64,000 bases of DNA from Caulobacter sp. FWC26 (GTDB taxonomy: Bacteria; Pseudomonadota; Alphaproteobacteria; Caulobacterales; Caulobacteraceae). Under the pieces are notes generated by a model. The model did no database searches and was not told the origin of the DNA. It was given only the letters and a program-made list of their open reading frames with translations. The stretch spans positions 1,213,501 through 1,277,500 of the forward strand of contig NZ_CP033875.1 in assembly GCF_002742645.2 (NCBI RefSeq). The letters run 5' to 3'. The position numbers were made by a program, and so were the translations under genes. Below are positions 44,953-54,047 of this stretch, piece by piece; the first letter of the stretch is position 1, and each line of letters opens with the position of its first letter.

Positions 44953-45494
44953 GCGATCCGACGCCCATCCAGCGTGGCCAGACGAAGACGGGGCATGTCC
45001 TGGTTGCCTTCGCCGAGCGGCTTGATCTCCCGCAGGCCAAGCTCGTACGCAGGCCTGCCCATCAGGCGGGCCATCATCGCGATCGGCTGATAGAGACCCA
45101 GGAACCGGTCGGTCTCGCCGCTGGCGCCTTGCAGCGGCGCAAACAGAACCTCCATGCCGACCGACGGCACGCCATGGGCGCGGATGTCGGCGGTGACCAC
45201 CACGGGCGTGCGGCGCTTGCGGGCGACATCCAGCGCGCTCTTCAGCTCCAGCCGATGGGCCAGGGCCCACAGCGAAAGAGCGTCCTGGCCGCGCAGGTCG
45301 CGGGCGTGAAGATCCGAGACGAAGCCCCCCGCCAGGCGGAAGGGCAGTTTGCCGCCTTCGCGACCCAGCACGAACACCTGCGGCAGCAACTCCAGAAAAT
45401 CGCCCGGATTGATGTCGGCGCGGCGGGGCAGGGCGGATTCACCCTTTTTGTCGCGCCAATAGTCTATCAACCGTTCCGTGCTTGGATGGAACAT
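44949..45494 (-). CDS. PAS_5-domain protein
   Basis: 181 residues from ATG 45494, with AGGGGAC 6 nt upstream; the longer frame is unlikely. The first two thirds form the small PAS_5 domain frequent in alphaproteobacteria: LIDYWRDKKGESALPRRADINPGDFLELLPQVFV (part shown), KLPFRLAGGFVSDLHARDLRGQD. No kinase or effector domain is attached. Single-domain PAS proteins of this type can act as signalling adaptors in caulobacters (for example MopJ); whether this is an orthologue is not shown. The 3' end overlaps the aldo/keto reductase gene by 4 nt. Confidence 0.82.
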   Translation of the reverse strand: MFHPSTERLIDYWRDKKGESALPRRADINPGDFLELLPQVFVLGREGGKLPFRLAGGFVSDLHARDLRGQDALSLWALAHRLELKSALDVARKRRTPVVVTADIRAHGVPSVGMEVLFAPLQGASGETDRFLGLYQPIAMMARLMGRPAYELGLREIKPLGEGNQDMPRLRLATLDGRRIA

Positions 45495-45670
45495 CGTCGT
45501 CCCCTGGCGGGTCCTTCCGCGGCTGTTTTCGACCGCACAGGGCTTGCTGGGAGAACCGGGCCAAGGGCTCGACCGTCCCATTCTGGCGCAGATCCAGGCG
45601 GGACGGCCGGGCTCGGCCCGATTCTTGCTTAACCGGAAGCGGTACGACCCGAGGTGAAGGGAAACGCCGG

Positions 45671-46597
45671 ATGAAGGCGCCGAAACTGAACATGCGTGCA
45701 TGGACGATCGCTCTGGGGGCGATGCTCGGCGGCCTGCTGCTGGGCGGAGCGGCCTATGCCGGCTGCACCAACGCCTGCCCGCCGACCCCGCCGGCGTGCT
45801 GCAAGCCGCCCCCGCCGCCGCCGAAGCCCCCCGCGCCGCCGACCGGCTGCTGTGGCGGTGGTCACAACGTCAATATTCCGGGTGTGAACGTGAACATCGG
45901 CTCGACCGTGATCGTCAACGCCACCACCAACGCCTCGGCCGTCGCCAACGCGGGCGCGACCTCCGGCTCATCGTCCGGCGCCGGCTCGACCGCCGGCGGC
46001 GTCGTCAACTACTACGGCGGCGGCGGGCACGGCGGTTACTATTCGGGGCCGATGACCACCGGTTACATCCAGGGCCTGAATGTCGAGGGCGGCGAGGTCC
46101 GCCGGCGCCAGGCCTATGAGGCCACGCGCACCCGTACGCGCCGGGTCATCGTCCGCGCGGTTTGCCTGGACGACCGCGACGTGCCGCATCCGGCCTCGCA
46201 GGTCACGCCCGACCGCGACATCGACGACGCCTATGACGGCGAGCTCTATCGCTGCATCGCGGGCGCACGCTTGCAGTACGTAATCGCCGAATACGCAGGA
46301 CAGATCGACATCTCCACCGGGGCACCCGGCCAGACCTTCATCTGCCGCAAGAACGAGGCGCTGTACTACGCCCGCGGCGCGGCGGCGGGGCAGGCCACGG
46401 TCTCGTGCCGTCCGCAATTGCCTGCGCGCGACTGTAACGAGCGCTCGCTGCTGCGCCGCTTTGGCGCCGGGGTGAAGATCCTGAGCATGCTGACTACCGA
46501 GACCTACACCGCCTATCGCGAGGAAACGGTGCAGGAACGCCAGTCGCTGTCGACCAGCTTCAGCCTGGATGGCGGGGTTGGCGGCGTCGTCTACTAA
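45671..46597 (+). CDS. Hypothetical secreted protein with Cys/Pro-rich and Asn-rich segments
   Basis: 308 residues from ATG 45671, with GAAGGGA 8 nt upstream. A signal peptide ends GGAAYAG, next to Cys32. A Cys/Pro-rich stretch follows (CTNACPPTPPACCKP, a run of prolines, TGCCGGG). Then comes an Asn/Val/Gly/Ser stretch (VNIPGVNVNIGSTVIVNATT), recalling beta-solenoid or curlin-like repeats and the composition of holdfast-anchor proteins. The C-terminal 160 residues form a separate domain with several cysteines (YRCIAGARLQYVIAEYAGQ; FICRKNEALYYARG; CRPQLPARDCNE). Family not recognised. A terminator follows at 46622. Confidence 0.7.
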   Translation: MKAPKLNMRAWTIALGAMLGGLLLGGAAYAGCTNACPPTPPACCKPPPPPPKPPAPPTGCCGGGHNVNIPGVNVNIGSTVIVNATTNASAVANAGATSGSSSGAGSTAGGVVNYYGGGGHGGYYSGPMTTGYIQGLNVEGGEVRRRQAYEATRTRTRRVIVRAVCLDDRDVPHPASQVTPDRDIDDAYDGELYRCIAGARLQYVIAEYAGQIDISTGAPGQTFICRKNEALYYARGAAAGQATVSCRPQLPARDCNERSLLRRFGAGVKILSMLTTETYTAYREETVQERQSLSTSFSLDGGVGGVVY

Positions 46598-46621
46598 CCG
46601 CCTGACGCTCCCAAGACATAG

Positions 46622-46651
46622 AAAGGCCCCGGTGCGAACCGGGGCCTTTTT
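46622..46651. terminator. Bidirectional intrinsic terminator
   Basis: The stem AAGGCCCCGG / CCGGGGCCTT with loop TGCGAA is flanked by A's on the left and TTT on the right. It serves both the rightward secreted-protein gene and the leftward M16 peptidase gene. Confidence 0.85.
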
Positions 46652-46658
46652 CGTTCGC

Positions 46659-49589
46659 CTACTTGGCCGGAGCCGCAGTCTCGGGCTTCACCAGCAGAAG
46701 CCAGGATTTCTCGTCGGCGAGATAGGTCTGCGCGGCCTTTTGCACGTCCGCCGGGGTTACCCGCGACAGGCCCGCGATCACCGAGCGTGTGGCGTCCAGC
46801 AGGCGCGGATCGCGCTGCGCGCCAGAAAGCGCGCCGACCCAGTACTCGTTGGTGACACGAGCCTTTTCGATTGCGTCGATCCGAGGCTTCTTGGCGCGCT
46901 CCAGCTCGTCGGCGGAGATCGGCTTGTCGCGCAGGTCGGCGGCGATTTTGCGGATCGACGCCACCACGCCCTCCAGCTTCTCGGGCGGGACCTCCAGGCT
47001 GACGGCGAGATAGCCCCAGTCCTTGAAGACGACGCTGGCGGTCGCCGAGGCGTTCGGCGAGTAGGTGGCGCCTTGCTTCTCACGCAACTCGTCGGTCAGG
47101 CGAAGCTGCATCACCTGACCCAACACCGACACGTCACGCGATTTCTGCAGGTTTGAGAACAGGTCGTCGGTGCGCCAGGTCATGAACAGGGCGGCCTGGT
47201 CGGCGCGACCCTTGTGGGTGCGGACCACGGGCTGAGCGGACGGGGCGGGGAAGGGGGCGTTTTCCGCGCCGGGCAGCGGCGGATCGCCGGGGCGCGCGGG
47301 CAGAGCGCCGAAGGTGTCAGCCACCGCTGTGATCGCCTTGTCGACCGTGGTGTCGCCGACGATGACGACCTCAAGGTCGCCCTTGGCCAGCGGGTTGGCG
47401 ACGGCGGCCTTCAGGTCGTCCAGAGAGGCGGCGGCGATCTGTTCACGCGAGGGGAAGGTCCAACGCTGGTCGCCCCCGTGCATCAGGCCGCCCAAGTCGC
47501 GGCCCAGAACGCCGCCGGTGGTGCTCTGCAGCTGGTCGTGCAGCGTGCCGTAGCTGGTCTTGATGCGGTTGAAGGCTTCGGGCCGCCAGCCGGGTTCGCT
47601 GGCGAACGCCGCCAGCACCTGCAGCTCGGTGGTCAGGTCTTCGGGGCGGGTTCGACCGTTCAGTGTGAAGGCGTCATCCTCGACGCCCAACTGGGCGTTC
47701 CAGATCTTGCCGGTCAGGACGCGTTCCATGTCCTGGGCGGTGATCTGCTTGAGGCCGCCCTCGATAAAGGCCGAGCCCGACCACAGCGGGCTCTGCTTGT
47801 CCGAGGGCATGTCGAGCAGGCCATGGCCGGCGCGGACCTTCACGATGACCTGGTCGTTGCGGAACTTGGTCGGCTTGACCGTCAGGCGCACGCCGTTCTC
47901 GAAGCGCACGAAGACGGCGTCCAAATCGGAGACGTCCTTCTGTTCGGCGACCTTGCCGGTCGGACCGAAGCTGGAATAAGGCCACACCGTCACGCCCGGC
48001 GCGGTGGGCGGGGTGACAGGCTGGGCCTTGAGGTCCTCGTAAGCCTTGAGGATCGTCGGTTCGCCGCCTTCGACAGCGGTCGGCGCGGCCAGGACGAGCA
48101 GCGGCCCAGAGCCGACGAAGGCGCTCTTAAGCACCGCGTTGACGCGTTCCGCCGTCAGACCCTTCACGATCAGATCGAACGCCGCGAGGTTCTGGCTGGG
48201 CGAGGTGACGACTTCGCCGTCGCCCAGCGTGCCGACCAACTGGTTGGCGAGCGCGGGCGTGCGCTGGGTGGCTTCGCCGGCCACAGCGGCGACCAGACCG
48301 GCGCGCAGGTTGGCGATCTCGCGATCCAGTTCGTCCTGGCGCACGCCGTACTGAACGGCGCGGCGCTGCTCGGCGTCGAGGGCGGTCATCGCCTCGCGCC
48401 AGCGGCCAGGCTGCGCCGTCGCGCCGAAGGTCGTGACCCGGACGGCGCCATACTGATCGCCCTTGAAGGCTCCGCCGGCGATGAAGGGCGGCTCCGCCGA
48501 GCGTCCCAGGGCCTGCAGTCGGCGGTTAAGCACCGCGAAGGCCAGGTTCTCCAGCGTGTCCCGCTCGTCGACCGCCTTGGTCTCCAGAAGGCCGTCGGGC
48601 TTGCGCGTCCAAGTCATCTGGATCGACCATGGGGCGCCCGCTTCGACGATCATCTTGGCCGTCGCGCCGCGCTTGGCGACCGGACCCACGTCGGGATCCT
48701 TGCCGTTCGCGCCCTTGCCGATCCAGTCGCCGAACTTGCCCTTGATCTTGGCTTCCATGGCGTCGACGTCGAAGTCGCCGACGGCGACCAGCACAGCGCG
48801 CTCGGGCCGATAATAGGCCTCGTAGAAGTCGCGGATTCGCTGGGCGGGCGCGGTCTTCAGCACCTCGGTCTTGCCGATCGGAATGCGTTTGGGCGGCAAC
48901 TGGCCTTCCATCTGCGCCGACAGCGTCTTGATCGCGACGCGATAGCCGGGGGTGTCGCGCGTGCGCTCTTCCGACAGCACCACGCCGCGCTCGCGATCAA
49001 CGGCTTCCGGTGCGATGGTCAGCTCGCCGGCCGCCTCGCGCAGCAGCATCAGCGAGGTGTCCACAGTGCCGTCGTCGGTCTTTGGCAGGTCGAGCTGGTA
49101 GATCGTCTCGTCAAAGCTGGTCGAGGCGTTGGTGTCGGCGCCGAAGGCCAGGCCGTGGCGCTCCAGGATCTTGATCATCTCGCCTTCGGGCACGTTCTTC
49201 GACCCGTTGAAGGCCATATGCTCCAGGAAGTGGGCGAGACCCTGCTGGTCGTCCGCCTCCATCATCGAGCCCGCGTCGAACCACAGGCGCAATGCGGCCT
49301 GGCCGGGCGGCGTGGCGTTCTTGCGGAGGGCGTAGCGCATGCCGTTCGGCAAGACGCCAAACCGCCAGGCCGGATCGGGTGCGACGTCGGAGATTTCCTG
49401 CGCCCATTGGCCCGGCTTCAGGTCGGCGACCTTGGGGCCGGCCAGCGCCGGCGCTTCCGAGATCTTGGGCGCTGACGACTCGCCCGTATCCCTCTTCAGA
49501 AGCGGAATCGAGGGCTTGGGGAGCTGGGAGCAGGCGGCCACCGAAAGGCCGGCGGCGGCGACAATCGCCAGGCGCGAAGCGCTGATCAT
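46659..49589 (-). CDS. M16-family zinc metallopeptidase lipoprotein
   Basis: 976 residues. The signal peptide carries the lipobox LSVAAC (ISASRLAIVAAAGLSVAACS), so it is a periplasm-facing lipoprotein. The first M16 domain has the inverted zinc motif HFLEH (about residues 121-125), with the downstream glutamate in the LLREAAGELTIAPEAVDRERGVV region. The second, inactive half has REKQGATYSPNASATAS and the R-Y-type substrate-binding features. The length matches two-domain pitrilysin-like zinc proteases. Probably degrades peptides in the cell envelope. Separate transcription from the DUF2336 gene is likely (97-nt gap). Confidence 0.9.
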   Translation of the reverse strand: MISASRLAIVAAAGLSVAACSQLPKPSIPLLKRDTGESSAPKISEAPALAGPKVADLKPGQWAQEISDVAPDPAWRFGVLPNGMRYALRKNATPPGQAALRLWFDAGSMMEADDQQGLAHFLEHMAFNGSKNVPEGEMIKILERHGLAFGADTNASTSFDETIYQLDLPKTDDGTVDTSLMLLREAAGELTIAPEAVDRERGVVLSEERTRDTPGYRVAIKTLSAQMEGQLPPKRIPIGKTEVLKTAPAQRIRDFYEAYYRPERAVLVAVGDFDVDAMEAKIKGKFGDWIGKGANGKDPDVGPVAKRGATAKMIVEAGAPWSIQMTWTRKPDGLLETKAVDERDTLENLAFAVLNRRLQALGRSAEPPFIAGGAFKGDQYGAVRVTTFGATAQPGRWREAMTALDAEQRRAVQYGVRQDELDREIANLRAGLVAAVAGEATQRTPALANQLVGTLGDGEVVTSPSQNLAAFDLIVKGLTAERVNAVLKSAFVGSGPLLVLAAPTAVEGGEPTILKAYEDLKAQPVTPPTAPGVTVWPYSSFGPTGKVAEQKDVSDLDAVFVRFENGVRLTVKPTKFRNDQVIVKVRAGHGLLDMPSDKQSPLWSGSAFIEGGLKQITAQDMERVLTGKIWNAQLGVEDDAFTLNGRTRPEDLTTELQVLAAFASEPGWRPEAFNRIKTSYGTLHDQLQSTTGGVLGRDLGGLMHGGDQRWTFPSREQIAAASLDDLKAAVANPLAKGDLEVVIVGDTTVDKAITAVADTFGALPARPGDPPLPGAENAPFPAPSAQPVVRTHKGRADQAALFMTWRTDDLFSNLQKSRDVSVLGQVMQLRLTDELREKQGATYSPNASATASVVFKDWGYLAVSLEVPPEKLEGVVASIRKIAADLRDKPISADELERAKKPRIDAIEKARVTNEYWVGALSGAQRDPRLLDATRSVIAGLSRVTPADVQKAAQTYLADEKSWLLLVKPETAAPAK

Positions 49590-49686
49590 CGAGAATCCAG
49601 GGCAGGAGAGAACAAGGGGCGCACCTTGGCTTTCCCGGATGGCGCACGCAAGGCGCGAGGTAGGCGGCTTTTAGCCCTGCCGCAGG

Positions 49687-50775
49687 TCAGGCGGCCGCGA
49701 CGTCGCCCGTCTGGCGTCGCAGGCGCCAGAACCGGATCGTGCGGAGCGCCGAGTCCCGAGGCAGGTTGGCGTAGAGTTCGCCGTATGCCTTGGCCCGCAT
49801 CATCACGTCGTCGGTCTGCTCCAGGATCAGCAGCGCGAAGGTCAGGAAGAGCGACCGATCAAAATCGGCGGCCTTGCAGATCACCGCCAGGGCGTCCATC
49901 TCGCGACGCTCTAGGATCTTGCGCGCCGTGTGGAAGTCCACATCGGCCAGTTCGGCCAGAGCCACGAGGAACAGAGTGGTCTTCCGATTTCGCAGCATGT
50001 TGGCGAGGACCTGCGGCGAAATCTGCACCTTGCCGCGAAGCGTGCGGAATTCGCGTTCGGCCTCCGCATAGTCTGCTGGGAGGGCCCCGTCCTGCGTCGC
50101 CACGCGCTTGCGGCCGGCGGTCAGGGCCGCTTCCAGCACCGCCGGGTCCATGCCGGCGTTCTTCTCCATGATCCGGTCGCGCAGGCGCGCCTCGACCACG
50201 AAGTACATTTCGTTCAGCAGGTCCACGGGCAGGCTTTGCCGGTCGACTACCGCCTCGTGCAGGGCGGGGTTGGCGGCGGCGCGGTCGACGACGGTCTCGT
50301 GCGCCTCGCGCGACAACACCGCGCCCTCGTTCCGCAGGAGGACGCCCAGGGTCTGGTCGTCACCGCGCGCGACGATGGCGTCCGACACCACGCTCGACAC
50401 GCTGCTGCGCTGGGAGATGGCTCGCAGATGGTCCTGACCCTGGGTGCGGGCGACATGCAGCAGGTCGTCGTCAGTCAGGGCGCGGGAGTTGCGCAGGATC
50501 GGCGCAGCGACCGCGATGGAGTCGGCCGCCAGGGTCCGGGAGAGTCCGCGCGGCGGGGTGGCGGTTTCGCTGATCCGTTCCGCCAGCTCCGCCTTGACCG
50601 CCTCCTCCATGTCACCGGCCAACTGGCTGAGGACGTCGTCAAAGAGGCCCATCTCGACGCTGTTGTGGCCGTCGCCCTGGAAGAAGAGATCGGTGACGCC
50701 GCGCAGGAGTTCGCGGCGCTTGGCGCTCGACGGCTCGTTGGCCAGGGCGATGAGGTCGTGAATTCGCGACTGCAT
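49687..50775 (-). CDS. DUF2336-domain protein
   Basis: 362 residues from ATG 50775, which overlaps the stop codon of the upstream gene (TAATG), so the two are coupled. The protein is almost wholly helical, with HEAT-like units: LARGVTDLFF-type start, APILRNSRALTDDDLLHVARTQGQDHLRAISQR, DAIVARGDDQTLGVLLRNEGA. These are typical of alphaproteobacterial DUF2336. The C-terminal part (LADVDFHTARKILERREMDAL) is also family-like. Function is unknown; such helical-repeat proteins usually bind other proteins. Cytoplasmic. Confidence 0.85.
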   Translation of the reverse strand: MQSRIHDLIALANEPSSAKRRELLRGVTDLFFQGDGHNSVEMGLFDDVLSQLAGDMEEAVKAELAERISETATPPRGLSRTLAADSIAVAAPILRNSRALTDDDLLHVARTQGQDHLRAISQRSSVSSVVSDAIVARGDDQTLGVLLRNEGAVLSREAHETVVDRAAANPALHEAVVDRQSLPVDLLNEMYFVVEARLRDRIMEKNAGMDPAVLEAALTAGRKRVATQDGALPADYAEAEREFRTLRGKVQISPQVLANMLRNRKTTLFLVALAELADVDFHTARKILERREMDALAVICKAADFDRSLFLTFALLILEQTDDVMMRAKAYGELYANLPRDSALRTIRFWRLRRQTGDVAAA

Positions 50776-51389
50776 TAGAGATCGCCGTCCTTCTCGGCGC
50801 GTCCGGACCACTCGCCGCCCTCTTGAACGCCGGGCTTGGCCTCGTCCTCGGCCGGGGGCGGCGGCGGCGCGATCAGGACCATGCGCGATGGGCCGGCGGC
50901 GGGAATGGGGTCGGGGGTCATCCCGAACTGGCGTCCGACGGAATAGGTTCGCGCCCCCACTTGACCGGGCTGCATTGGCGGCGGGGCCATCGCGGTTTGC
51001 GTCGGCGGGACGGAGGCCACCGGCGTAGGCGCATCAAAGATGCTTTGGGGCAAGGCTGCCGCAGGGCGCGTGACCGGCGCGGGGGCGCTGGCCTGGATAG
51101 GCGTCGTCCGCTCCATGCGGGGCGGCGCGGCTTGAGACTGCCCCTGAGCCTGTTCACGGACCCACCAGGGTTGTGGCGCGCTGGCTTCGACCGCCTCGGT
51201 CACTGCGTCGCGCTTGCCCGTCCAACCCAAGGTGCGCGCGCCGTAGGTCGCGCCGTTATAGAGCGGGGCGCGGCTGTCCAGAGCGGCCGGCGCCCGCGCG
51301 GGCGCGGGGCCGTAGCGGTTCTCGCGCGCGCCTTCGGCTTGCGCGACGGTGGCGCAGGCCAGGGCGGCGATGAGAACAGCGAGGCGCAT
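50775..51389 (-). CDS. Hypothetical exported Pro/Ala-rich protein
   Basis: 204 residues from ATG 51389. The signal peptide is MRLAVLIAALACATVAQAEG. The mature chain is low in complexity and rich in Pro, Ala and Gln (APAPVTRPAAALPQ; VPPTQTAMAPPPMQP), probably disordered. Only short more conserved-looking patches stand out (YNGATYGARTLGWTGKRD; VGARTYSVGRQFGMTPDPIP). It is the first gene of a coupled pair with DUF2336. No family recognised. Confidence 0.65.
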   Translation of the reverse strand: MRLAVLIAALACATVAQAEGARENRYGPAPARAPAALDSRAPLYNGATYGARTLGWTGKRDAVTEAVEASAPQPWWVREQAQGQSQAAPPRMERTTPIQASAPAPVTRPAAALPQSIFDAPTPVASVPPTQTAMAPPPMQPGQVGARTYSVGRQFGMTPDPIPAAGPSRMVLIAPPPPPAEDEAKPGVQEGGEWSGRAEKDGDL

Positions 51390-51448
51390 GACGGTCCGAG
51401 CGAAGCGATGGCAGCCTCGACCTCTAGCGCGCCCGGTTTAATCTTGGG

Positions 51449-52207
51449 CTAACGCCCGCGCCAAAAGTTGAGAAGTCGACGCTCAAGCGCTTCCATGATC
51501 GCGTGCAGCCCCACGCCCAGCACCGCCAGCATGACCAAGGCGGCGAACACCTTTGCCGTCTGTAGCCGGTTGTAGGCCTCGAGGATGCGCCAGGCTAGGC
51601 CTTGAGCGCCTCCCGAACCCGCCACGAACTCAGCGACCACGGCGCCGATCACCGCCAGGCCGGCGGCCACCTTGTGGCCTTCCAGCAGCGCAGGCGCCGC
51701 GGAAGGCAGCCGCAGGCGGGTCAGGCGCTGCAACGGTGTCGCCCCGTGCAGGTCGAACAGCCGCGACAGATCGGGGTCGACCGCCTTCAACCCCGCCAGC
51801 GCCCCCGAAAAGATCGGAAAGAAGGCGACGACGGCCGCCAAGCCGATCACGGCGCGCTCGGGGTGCTCTATGCCGGCCCAGATCGTCACCAGCGGTGCGA
51901 TCGCCACCAGCGGCGTGACCTGCAGCGTCACCGCGATCGGGCGGACCGCGTCTTCGAGAACCCGGTTCAGGCTCACCCCCAGGGCCAGGCCGCACGCGAC
52001 GAGGCTGGCGATGACCAGCGCCAGCAGGGCCGTCGACAGGGTGGCCCAGGCCGAGCTCAGCAACAGGGACCAGGACTCCCGCAGCGCAGTCCAGACAGCG
52101 CTGGGCGGCGGCAGCAGATAGGGTGGCACGGCCAGCGCTCGGCAGGCGATCTCCCAGCCGCCCAGAAGGGCTGCGATCAGGATCAGAGGGGGCAGGATCC
52201 GCTTCAC
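51449..52207 (-). CDS. ABC transporter permease (SsuC/TauC type)
   Basis: 252 residues, about six hydrophobic segments. The permease coupling motif is ATPLQRLTRLRLPSAAPALLEG (EAA loop, residues about 158-179). The C-terminal part, AEFVAGSGGAQGLAWRILEAYNRLQTAKVFAAL, is characteristic of the nitrate/sulfonate/taurine/NMT1 importer class. It overlaps the ATPase gene by 4 nt and is the last gene of the three-gene importer operon (binding protein, ATPase, permease). The substrate is not determined. Confidence 0.9.
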   Translation of the reverse strand: MKRILPPLILIAALLGGWEIACRALAVPPYLLPPPSAVWTALRESWSLLLSSAWATLSTALLALVIASLVACGLALGVSLNRVLEDAVRPIAVTLQVTPLVAIAPLVTIWAGIEHPERAVIGLAAVVAFFPIFSGALAGLKAVDPDLSRLFDLHGATPLQRLTRLRLPSAAPALLEGHKVAAGLAVIGAVVAEFVAGSGGAQGLAWRILEAYNRLQTAKVFAALVMLAVLGVGLHAIMEALERRLLNFWRGR

Positions 52208-52953
52208 GCCGTGCGTTCCGTGGCGCTGGCCAGCAGCTCGGACACCGCCTCGGCCGCGGCGCGGAAGGCGGCCGTGGTGCGGAAGCCCGGCGGGCGAGGG
52301 ACCGCGCCGTCGATGGTGATCTCTCCGGCGATGCGTCCGGGGCCCGGTGTCATGACCACGACGCGCCCGGCCATGTAGACCGCCTCCTCGACATTGTGCG
52401 TGACGAAGACCACGGCGGGCGCGAGCTCGGCCGCCAGGGCCAGCACATCGTCGGCCAGCACGCGACGGGTGATCTCGTCGAGCGCGGCGAAGGGCTCGTC
52501 CAGGAGGAGCAGCCGGGGACGCGTCACCAGGGCGCGGGCGAGGGACACCCGCATGGCCATGCCCCCCGATAGCTGGGCGGGTCGGGCGGCGGCGGCGCGG
52601 GCGAGACCGACCTTGTCCAGAGCCTCCTCGGCGGCCGCGCGCGCCTCGCGCTTGCCGACGCCGGCCAGTTCAAGCGGCAGGGCGACGTTGTCACGGGCCG
52701 ATAACCACGGGGCCAGCGTCGGTGCCTGGAAGACGACTGAGGTCTCGCCCCGTCCGGTCGCGCGGGTCACGGTTCCTCGGGTCGGCGCCTCTAGTCCGGC
52801 CAGCAGGCGCAGAGCCGTCGACTTTCCGCAGCCCGATGGGCCCACCAAGGCCACGATCTCGCCGGGCGCCAGCGCAAGGTCTACCGGGCCAAGGGCGCGG
52901 CCGCGCGCGTAATCGACCTCGACGGCGGAGAGGCTGGCGACTGGACCGCTCAT
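52204..52953 (-). CDS. ABC transporter ATP-binding protein (SsuB/TauB type)
   Basis: 249 residues. Walker A is GPSGCGKST, the signature LSGGMAMRV, Walker B LLLLDEPFAALDE and the H-loop VFVTHNVEEAVYMAGRV. The VVFQAPTLAPW Q-loop is as in nitrate/sulfonate importers. It energises uptake together with the adjoining permease and binding protein; four-nucleotide overlaps on both sides show tight co-translation. Confidence 0.92.
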   Translation of the reverse strand: MSGPVASLSAVEVDYARGRALGPVDLALAPGEIVALVGPSGCGKSTALRLLAGLEAPTRGTVTRATGRGETSVVFQAPTLAPWLSARDNVALPLELAGVGKREARAAAEEALDKVGLARAAAARPAQLSGGMAMRVSLARALVTRPRLLLLDEPFAALDEITRRVLADDVLALAAELAPAVVFVTHNVEEAVYMAGRVVVMTPGPGRIAGEITIDGAVPRPPGFRTTAAFRAAAEAVSELLASATERTA

Positions 52954-53948
52954 TGGCCCTTGGGCAGGAACTGCAGGGTGTAGGCCTTCTTGTAGTCCAT
53001 GTCCTTGGGGTAGACGCCCTGCTCGGACGCGACCTTGAAGAACTCGGCCCAGCGCGCGTCGGTCATCTGGCCGACATCGCCCTTGCCCCCGTTCGCGCTG
53101 ACGATGCCGTAGGATCGCATCTTCTCCCGCGCCTGATCGAGGACGTCCTGGGTCATCTCCGGATTGTCCTTCAGGATCGCTGCGTCGCCAGGCTTGGGGT
53201 CGCCGTAGAGGTACGAGGTCCAGCCTGCCGCCGTGGCCTCGACAAAGGCCTGCACGGCCGCTGGGTTCTTGGCGATCAGGCTGTCGGGGACCAGGGCGAA
53301 CGAGGCGTAGGCGGGATAGCCGCTGTCGGCCAGCAGGAACACCGCCGGCTTGATCTTGCCTTCCTTCTCGATGAGGTACGGCTCGCTCGTCGCGTAGCCC
53401 TGCTGAACGACCCGCTTGTCGGCCAGGAACGGCGCGGACGAGTAGTTGTATTTGCGCACCTGGTCGTCGGTGAAGCCGTACTTGGCCTTCAACCAGACCC
53501 AGAAGGCGGTGACCGAAGCGTCCGACAACAGGATGGGCCGGCCCTTCATGTCGGCGATGCCGTTGATGCCCTGGTCAGGGTGCGCAATGAGAACCTGCGG
53601 GTCCTTCTGCATGAAGGCCGCCACCGCTTTGACCGGGGCGTTTTCCTTGGCCAGGTTCATGATGATGAAGCTGTTGGAGCCGACGCCGACATCAACCGCG
53701 CCGGTGGCCAGCAGTTGCGGCACGTTCACCGCCGGACCGCCCTGGATCAGGGTCACATCCAGTCCGCGCTTCTTGTATTCGCCGGTTGCGAGCGCCTGAT
53801 AGTATCCGCCCAGTTCAGCCTGCGCGCGCCAGTCAGTAGCCAGCTTGATCTGGGTCTGGCCATCGGCCGCCGCATCTTTCTTGGGCGCGGGCGAGCAGGC
53901 GGCGAGAAGAGCCATCAGGCCCAGGGCGGCGAAGGCGCGGCGCTGCAT
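52950..53948 (-). CDS. NMT1/SsuA-like ABC substrate-binding lipoprotein
   Basis: 332 residues from ATG 53948; GGGAG lies 9 nt before it but directly abuts the earlier ATG 53957. The lipobox is LLAAC (FAALGLMALLAACSP). The mature protein is an NMT1/THI5-like periplasmic binding protein (DWRAQAELGGYYQALATGEY; QGGPAVNVPQLLATGAVDVG; IADMKGRPILLSDASVTAFW). Such proteins bind thiamine precursors, riboflavin, sulfonates or pyrimidines. The ligand cannot be chosen from sequence, and no TPP riboswitch lies upstream. An 18-bp palindrome at 53990-54007 may regulate the operon. Confidence 0.87.
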   Translation of the reverse strand: MQRRAFAALGLMALLAACSPAPKKDAAADGQTQIKLATDWRAQAELGGYYQALATGEYKKRGLDVTLIQGGPAVNVPQLLATGAVDVGVGSNSFIIMNLAKENAPVKAVAAFMQKDPQVLIAHPDQGINGIADMKGRPILLSDASVTAFWVWLKAKYGFTDDQVRKYNYSSAPFLADKRVVQQGYATSEPYLIEKEGKIKPAVFLLADSGYPAYASFALVPDSLIAKNPAAVQAFVEATAAGWTSYLYGDPKPGDAAILKDNPEMTQDVLDQAREKMRSYGIVSANGGKGDVGQMTDARWAEFFKVASEQGVYPKDMDYKKAYTLQFLPKGQ

Positions 53949-53989
53949 CGAGGACATCTCCCATTATCCGCGGCCAAGTTAGGGGCGTT

Positions 53990-54007
53990 GGCTTGGAGTT
54001 CCAAGCC
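53990..54007. promoter_or_regulatory. Palindrome upstream of ABC importer operon
   Basis: GGCTTGGAGTTCCAAGCC has perfect 8-bp arms and a 2-nt centre, 42 bp before the binding-protein start. This could be an operator for the operon, or part of a terminator for the upstream kinase gene; it lacks a T tract. Confidence 0.45.
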
Positions 54008-54047
54008 GCAACCCAAACCTTGGGCCGTTCTCCGACTCGGTGGGAGT

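Noticed and set aside
47214..49475. 753-codon open frame on the plus strand
   Set aside because: A shadow of the M16 peptidase gene; no ribosome site and no family features.
53949..54047. TPP riboswitch before the NMT1-type importer
   Set aside because: The CUGAGA and ACCUGA cores of the TPP aptamer are absent; only a simple palindrome is there.
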